Shown here: piece by piece, positions 59,764 to 64,000 of the stretch
Layout: each line of letters opens with the position of its first letter
Position numbering within the stretch: the first letter of the stretch is position 1
Source: Maliibacterium massiliense
Lineage (GTDB): Bacteria; Bacillota; Clostridia; Christensenellales; Maliibacteriaceae
Assembly: GCF_900604345.1 (NCBI RefSeq)
Contig: NZ_LR026983.1
Coordinates: forward strand, 1,116,001-1,180,000
Reading direction: 5' to 3'
Length of the DNA stretch: 64,000 bases
Translations under genes and position numbers: made by a program
Notes under the pieces: model-generated
Seen by the model: only the letters and a program-made list of their open reading frames with translations
Told to the model about the DNA's origin: nothing
Databases searched by the model: none

Positions 59764-59835
59764 CTATAGTATAAGCTTACCAATTGCTATAGAAGTGATA
59801 CATCATCTATTGTTGTTGAAATAATCAATCTATAG
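59764..59835. promoter_or_regulatory. three CTATAG half-palindromes in a divergent control region
   Basis: CTATAG (itself a 6-bp palindrome) occurs at 59764-59769, 59787-59792 and 59830-59835, within AT-rich DNA between the XRE gene and the small two-CxxC gene. These are candidate operators for the XRE repressor. Confidence 0.4.
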
Positions 59836-59874
59836 TTGTATATTCTAACTAACGCTTGTAAGGAGATGGACACG

Positions 59875-60060
59875 TTGGCGGAGTTTTGTTTGGCTTGTTT
59901 TAACCTGCTAAATCACAAAGACTATCAATTGCATGAGGTAACGCTTTCCCTCGGTTTGGATTTTTGCGAAGGATGCGCAAGCATGCAGCATGTTGTCGTT
60001 GCGCTACATCGCCCCAGCTTTCTCTATTGGCTAGTACAGCGAAATTTCACAAGACATTGA
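59875..60060 (+). CDS. 61-residue protein with two CxxC motifs (zinc-ribbon-like)
   Basis: This is a 61-residue protein starting at TTG 59875, nine bases after AAGGAG (an ATG at 59866 would touch the ribosome site). It reads LAEFCLACFNLLNHKDYQLH and GLDFCEGCASMQHVVVAL. The two CxxC pairs (FCLAC, FCEGC) should bind one zinc. Similar tiny two-CxxC proteins occur across Clostridia; I know no function. It is divergent from the XRE-membrane protein operon. Confidence 0.65.
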   Translation: MAEFCLACFNLLNHKDYQLHEVTLSLGLDFCEGCASMQHVVVALHRPSFLYWLVQRNFTRH

Positions 60061-60082
60061 TCGTCCTTTCAGCTTTCATCTA

Positions 60083-60110
60083 AAAAACAGACCGCGAAGT
60101 ACTCGCGGTC
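60083..60110 (-). terminator. intrinsic terminator of the EamA gene
   Basis: Arms GACCGCGA and TCGCGGTC (60090-60110) are followed on the minus strand by TGTTTTTTA. It also lies just after the plus-strand mini-protein gene. Confidence 0.8.
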
Positions 60111-60123
60111 CGTTTGTCCTATC

Positions 60124-60537
60124 CTACAGCACCAGCACAAACGTGCCGGCGGTGATCAGAACGCCGCCGATCACGGTTTTGACATCCGCCTTTTCCCCCA
60201 GGAAGATAAACGCCAGTATCATGGTGAGCACCACGCTGAATTTATCAATGGGCACCACCTTGGACACCGGCCCGATCTGGATGGCGTGGTAATAGCACAT
60301 CCAGGAAAGGCCCGTGGCTACGCCTGATAAAACCAAAAACAGCCAGCTTTTGCCCGAGATGCCCGCAAGGCCGCTCTGCGCGCCCGTGGCAAACACAATG
60401 CCCCAGGCCAGCACCAGCACCACCGCCGTGCGCACGGCTGTGGCTAGGTTGGAATTGACCTGTTCAATGCCGATCTTTGCAAGCACACTCGTCAGCGCGG
60501 CGAACACCGCCGAGCCGATGGCAAACCATACCCACAT
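60124..60537 (-). CDS. EamA-family (DMT) transporter, short four-helix form
   Basis: This is a 137-residue protein with about four to five helices, a single EamA domain. It has the pattern AIGSAVFAALTSVLAKIGIEQVNSNLATAVRTAVVL, WLFLVLSGVATGLSWMCYYHAIQIGPVSKVVPIDKFSVVLTMILAFIFLGEK and a final VIGGVLITAGTFVLVL. Short EamA proteins pair as dimers. The start is ATG 60537 with an AAGGAG site 12 bases upstream; the open frame continues to 60594 without a better site. The substrate is unknown. Confidence 0.85.
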   Translation of the reverse strand: MWVWFAIGSAVFAALTSVLAKIGIEQVNSNLATAVRTAVVLVLAWGIVFATGAQSGLAGISGKSWLFLVLSGVATGLSWMCYYHAIQIGPVSKVVPIDKFSVVLTMILAFIFLGEKADVKTVIGGVLITAGTFVLVL

Positions 60538-60637
60538 TTGTACTTTGCGCTCCTTCCCATTCAGCGTTGAGGACGTCTGCATACCGCATATCACCCTACT
60601 TTCTCACAATTGCATGGTATCAGTATACCCCAAGGGG

Positions 60638-61570
60638 CTACACGCCAAACACCAACGCCAGGGCGGGCGCCACGATGAGCAGGCCCAGCATGGTCACAAG
60701 CACGCCCGCGGTGGCCAGCTGGTCGTCCGCACCGTAAGCCAGCGCCACAATGGGCGTCTGGCTCATCACCGGCATGGCGGCCTGGGTGATGAGCACCTGA
60801 CGCGCCATGCCCGAAAGGCCCAATAAGCCTGTCACGCCCAGCGCCAGCAGCGGCGCCACGATCATGCTGCCCGCAGCCGCAAGAAAGGCCAGCGGCTGTT
60901 TCCACGCGCCCGCGCGCACCGCCCGCTGGATGATCGCGCCCGAAAGCAGCATGGCGAGCGGCGTGCCGGGCGCACCCAGCATTTTTGCTGTGGAGAGCGC
61001 CACCTGGGGCAGGGGCACCCGCAGCAGCACCAGCGCCATGGCGATTACCAGCGTCACCAGCGCGGGCGAGAGCAGCTTGCGCAGCGTCTGGCGGGAAAAC
61101 AGCGTGCCGGGCGTGCCCCCGTCGCGCCGGATGCCCCACACGCCCAGCGTCCAGAATACCACGGTGTTGCCCATAAAATAAAAGAGCGCATAGGGCGTGG
61201 CCACGTCCCCAAAGAGCGCCTGATTGACGGGCAGCCCCACAAAGATGGTGTTGGACAGCGCAAACATGGCGCACACCACCCCGCGCTTATGCGCGGGCAC
61301 GCGCAGCGCCATGCACAGCAGCCGCGCCAGGGCGTAGGCGGCCAAGGTGGTGACAAAGGGCACCAGCACGTCCACCCCGTCGCGCAGCAGCGCGTCTGCA
61401 TCCAGATAGGTGTACACGTTGTACAGCATGCTCGCGGGCACAAAAATCCACAGCACAATGCTGGTCACCTTTTGGGAGGTGGCCGCGTCCAAAAGCCCTG
61501 CGCGCGCAAGCGCAAAGCCCAGGCCCAGCATGATGACGAATGTAAAGACGATTTCAAAGGCACTGTTCAT
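60638..61570 (-). CDS. AEC (auxin efflux carrier)-family transporter
   Basis: This is a 310-residue membrane protein with about ten helices in two inverted halves. The first half carries GFALARAGLLDAATSQKVTSIVLWIFVPASMLYNVYTYLD and FALSNTIFVGLPVNQALFGD. The second half carries LGAPGTPLAMLLSGAII and VLITQAAMPVMSQTPIVALAYGAD. The family exports small organic acids. The start is ATG 61570 behind GGGGAGC; an upstream extension to 62020 crosses intergenic GC-rich sequence. It is alone on its strand between EamA and lysC. Confidence 0.9.
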   Translation of the reverse strand: MNSAFEIVFTFVIMLGLGFALARAGLLDAATSQKVTSIVLWIFVPASMLYNVYTYLDADALLRDGVDVLVPFVTTLAAYALARLLCMALRVPAHKRGVVCAMFALSNTIFVGLPVNQALFGDVATPYALFYFMGNTVVFWTLGVWGIRRDGGTPGTLFSRQTLRKLLSPALVTLVIAMALVLLRVPLPQVALSTAKMLGAPGTPLAMLLSGAIIQRAVRAGAWKQPLAFLAAAGSMIVAPLLALGVTGLLGLSGMARQVLITQAAMPVMSQTPIVALAYGADDQLATAGVLVTMLGLLIVAPALALVFGV

Positions 61571-62232
61571 AAAATATGCTCCCCTCGTGCGGCGGGCGGG
61601 CTTCTCTATTGCCTTTATTATACTGCATACGCGCCCCGGGGGACAGTGGGGCGGCGTGCGGCGGTCAGGGGCATTCTCTTTCGGGCGTGACCGTCCTGCC
61701 CGCAGGATACGCGCCGCCTGCACGCGTGACAACACGCGCAGCGGGCATGCCCCCTGGCCGGCCCCTTGCGCGCGTACACCGCCGGGCTGCGCGCAGCCAG
61801 ACGTATCGCGCTGGCGCCTGTGCTGGGCCGTACAACCGCGCGGCGTCCTGCACAAGCGTCTCGCAAAAACGGCGCGCCCGGCACATCCGCGTCGATATCC
61901 GCGATGCACGGGCCTTGGTATCATACGCGCAGATTGGCGATGCGCGCGCAATGCCTTCCCCAAAGCGGGCGCGCACGGGGGAACTGCGCTGCACTTTGAC
62001 CGCAGTCCTGCGCCGCGCATGCCCAGCGCGTTTCCCTCGGCCGGTTCCGTTCCCTTCCACAGCTGATGTCAGATACGCATGAAAGGCTGGCCCAGCGTCA
62101 CGCCCATGGGCGCCAGCATCCGTTCCGCATTCGCCGTCGCGCGAAAGGCTGGGACGCGCACTGGTGATGCCGCCGATTGCTGCCGAATACGCGCGGGGCC
62201 GCCTTTTCTTGGGCTAACGGGCCGCGGCGCAC
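61571..62232. other. intergenic region of about 0.66 kb without a supported gene
   Basis: This is GC-rich DNA between the AEC transporter start and the lysC terminator. Overlapping Arg/Pro/Cys-rich frames exist on both strands, none with a ribosome site or domain. No repeat array or RNA element was recognised. Confidence 0.5.
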
Positions 62233-62269
62233 AAAAAAGCGGAGGCCGCCATAAAACGCTTCCCTCCGC
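62233..62269 (-). terminator. intrinsic terminator of lysC
   Basis: Arms GCGGAGG and CCTCCGC (62239-62269) are followed on the minus strand by TTTTTT (62233-62238). The loop is about 17 nt and itself contains a GGCGGCC/CGCTT element. Confidence 0.75.
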
Positions 62270-62353
62270 CCATATCTATCTATACGTTTGTAAAAGCGCT
62301 TCCCCGAGCGGGCCGCGATTTCGCGCGCCCTGCAAGGGGGCGGCTGCCCCGCG

Positions 62354-63670
62354 TCAGTTAAACGCGTGGTAGATGGCGCGCACCGCATCCTCAAAGTCAG
62401 CCGCCTCCACGCCCACGATGATGTTCATCTCGCTGGAACCCTGGTCGATCATGCGGATGTTGACATGCGCGCCTGCAATCGACGCAAACAGGCGGGCGGC
62501 CACGCCCTGGGTGGACACCATGCCGTGGCCCACGGTGGCAATCAGCGCGATGTCACGCGAAATCTCGATGGCGTCGGCCTGGCAGCGCTCGGTGAGCGCC
62601 ACCACGATGCGGTCGAGGCGGTCGCCCTCCAGATATTTTTCGTCCACCACCATCGAAAAGGTATCGATGCCTGAGGGGATGTGCTCAAAGGAGACGCCAA
62701 AGTCCTCCAGCACGCTCAGCGCGCGGCGGCCAAAGCCCAGCTCTGTATGCATCATCACCTTTTTCAGCGTGATGATTACAAAGCCCTTGCGCCCCGCGAT
62801 ACCCGTGATGGTGCCGCCCAAATTGGTCTCGTCCACGTGGGCCACGATGCGCGTGCCCGCGTCCTGTGGCGCGTTGGTGTTGCGGATGTGGATGGGTATG
62901 TTGGCCTGGCGCACGGGATAGATCGCGTCCTCGTGCAGCACGGTGGCCCCCATATAAGCAAGCTCGCGCAGCTCGTTGTAGGTGACCATCTCAATGGTAC
63001 GGGCCTCGGGCACGATGCGCGGGTCCGCCATCAGAAAGCCGGAGACGTCCGTCCAGTTTTCGTATACCTCCGCCTCGGTGGCGCGCGCCACGATGGCGCC
63101 GGTGATATCCGAGCCGCCGCGCGAGAAGGTGACGATGCGCCCGTTTTGCGTGGCGCCGTAGAAGCCGGGGATCACCGCGCGTTCATAGCCCGCCAGCTTC
63201 AGGCCGCAGAGACGGTTGGTCTCCTCCGAGAGAAAGTTGCCCGCCTCGTCAAAGCGGATCACCTCCGCCGCGTCCACAAACGGGAAGCCCAGGTACGCCG
63301 CCAGGATCATGCCGTTGAGATACTCCCCGCGGCTGGCCGCGTAATCGCTGGTCTGTTCGGCGGCGATGCGCGCGCGCACCGCATCGAACGTGCCCTGCAA
63401 ATCCAGCCTCAGGCCCAGATCCGCAATGATGCCGTTGTAACGCGCCACGATCGCGTCGAAAATATCGTCAAACGCCTTGCCCTGGCTTGCGCGTTTGGCG
63501 CAGGCGTAGAGCATGTCGGTCACCTTGACATCGTCGCTATCGCGCTTGCCGGGCGCCGAAGGCACCACATAACAGCGCCGCGCATCGGCCAGAATGATAT
63601 CGCGTACCTTGGCAAAATGCGCCGCATCCGCAAGCGAGCTACCCCCGAACTTGGCCGTAATGATTCCCAT
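62354..63670 (-). CDS. lysC: aspartate kinase
   Basis: This is a 438-residue enzyme making aspartyl phosphate, the first step towards Lys, Thr and Met. The N-terminal KFGGSSLADAA is the kinase phosphate motif, and the substrate and nucleotide blocks are VIPGFYGATQNGRIVTFSRGGSDITGAI and YENWTDVSGFLMADPRI. Two ACT domains follow (IAGRKGFVIITLKKVMMHTELGFGRR and IALIATVGHGMVSTQGVAARLFASIAGAHVNIRMIDQGSSEMNI), implying feedback control. The start is ATG 63670 with GGGGGG about 13 bases upstream; the frame continues to 63718. The next gene upstream on the strand is the unidentified fragment at 63809. Confidence 0.95.
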   Translation of the reverse strand: MGIITAKFGGSSLADAAHFAKVRDIILADARRCYVVPSAPGKRDSDDVKVTDMLYACAKRASQGKAFDDIFDAIVARYNGIIADLGLRLDLQGTFDAVRARIAAEQTSDYAASRGEYLNGMILAAYLGFPFVDAAEVIRFDEAGNFLSEETNRLCGLKLAGYERAVIPGFYGATQNGRIVTFSRGGSDITGAIVARATEAEVYENWTDVSGFLMADPRIVPEARTIEMVTYNELRELAYMGATVLHEDAIYPVRQANIPIHIRNTNAPQDAGTRIVAHVDETNLGGTITGIAGRKGFVIITLKKVMMHTELGFGRRALSVLEDFGVSFEHIPSGIDTFSMVVDEKYLEGDRLDRIVVALTERCQADAIEISRDIALIATVGHGMVSTQGVAARLFASIAGAHVNIRMIDQGSSEMNIIVGVEAADFEDAVRAIYHAFN

Positions 63671-63808
63671 GATGCAACTGTTCCCCCCAATTTGCGTGCG
63701 CGGCATTGGCCTTAACACGCTTTTAGCGGCGTTTTTACGCCGTTTTTAGCTGTTCTCTTCAAAAACACATTGATTATACGCAAGGCTTTCTGCAAAGTCA
63801 AGGAAACT

Positions 63809-64000
63809 TTAGCGCTCGATGGGGCGCGCCTCCAGATAATAGCGTTTTTCGTCCGCCTCGCCCATGGAGAAGGTCTTGCGCGGCAGCGCACCGTCGCGCA
63901 GCACGGTGCGGAACAGGTCTGCCTTGTCCATCGCCGGCAGCAGGAAGCTGCTGACCAGAGGCTGGGATGCCAGCTTGCGCGCCGTCTCGTCGCCATGGAT
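63809..64000 (-). CDS. hypothetical protein, partial (C-terminal 63 residues)
   Basis: The frame enters from the right edge and ends at a TAA at 63809-63811. It reads HGDETARKLASQPLVSSFLL, PAMDKADLFRTVLRDGALPR and KTFSMGEADEKRYYLEARPIER. The codon use is GC-rich and ordinary, which supports coding. I do not recognise the family from the tail. Its position upstream of lysC suggests a link to amino-acid metabolism, but that is only context. A frame in another phase at 63712-63996 is its shadow. Confidence 0.5.
   Translation of the reverse strand: MHGDETARKLASQPLVSSFLLPAMDKADLFRTVLRDGALPRKTFSMGEADEKRYYLEARPIER

Noticed and set aside
61571..62066. Open frames upstream of the AEC transporter, including an N-terminal extension to 62020
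   Set aside because: The transporter has a good ribosome site at 61570 and its first helix starts there. The extension is Arg/Cys/Pro-rich noncoding-type sequence.
1..64000. tRNA or rRNA genes
   Set aside because: No tRNA-like TPsiC/acceptor pattern or rRNA sequence was recognised by eye. A covariance-model scan would settle this.

Overview
The window is a high-GC stretch of a bacterial chromosome, most likely from the Bacillota (class Clostridia or a close relative). The evidence is a T-box leader in front of ileS, SigA-type promoters, strong GGAGG ribosome sites with frequent GTG/TTG starts, Gram-positive style lipoproteins, a TagA/MnaA-type cell-surface polysaccharide locus, and a GGGtGRT/NifU-like gene pair of the kind seen in anaerobic Firmicutes. 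I recognised no rRNA or tRNA gene.

Layout. 0-11 kb is core and housekeeping DNA on both strands: an unknown partial gene, a DUF2461 protein, a repeat-tailed membrane protein, a YbjQ-like protein, a frameshifted sodium:solute symporter, ilvE, yigZ, tyrS, and a two-gene iron-sulfur-related operon. 11.3-14.1 kb is an accessory hotspot. It holds a broken ribbon-helix-helix (RHH) gene, six 11-bp iterons in front of an RHH+HTH operon, two interlocking hairpins, a small Cys-rich protein, and a cas-less, degenerate type I-C-like CRISPR array. 14-29.7 kb is a long minus-strand housekeeping block: MFS transporter, cupin, flippase-like membrane protein, nitroreductase, pseudouridine synthase, methyltransferase, DUF134-NifX fusion, T-box-ileS, tldD-tldE, and a MerR-ABC operon.

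29.8-33.2 kb is a plus-strand run: a C69 peptidase, a 2-hydroxyacid dehydrogenase, a HAD phosphatase and a DUF2164 protein. 33.2-41.5 kb is an AT-richer surface-polysaccharide operon (GT4, TagA-like, MnaA/WecB, polymerase, pyruvyl transferase, flippase, Fe-S protein), probably acquired horizontally and probably making a ManNAc-containing, pyruvylated polymer. 42.7-45.5 kb is a second accessory patch: a divergent RHH/HTH pair, a field of degenerate 109-136-bp repeats, a VOC protein and a DUF5131 protein.

46-50.4 kb carries galK, a nitroreductase, a third RHH/HTH pair and a GNAT/MerR divergon. 50.4-58.6 kb holds a sugar-kinase/aldolase operon, two lipoproteins, serC-serA and rarA. 58.7-60.1 kb is an AT-rich accessory cassette (membrane protein, HTH repressor, divergent two-CxxC mini-protein). 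The window ends with EamA and AEC transporters, lysC and an unidentified gene fragment.

Regulation is unusually readable. Two MerR promoters have 19-bp spacers with 13-bp dyads. There is one T-box, several dyads beside HTH/RHH genes, and well-formed intrinsic terminators after most operons. The best candidates for new biology are the iteron/RHH-HTH module, the CRISPR array whose repeat stems covary between two families, and the degenerate repeat field at 43.4-44.1 kb.
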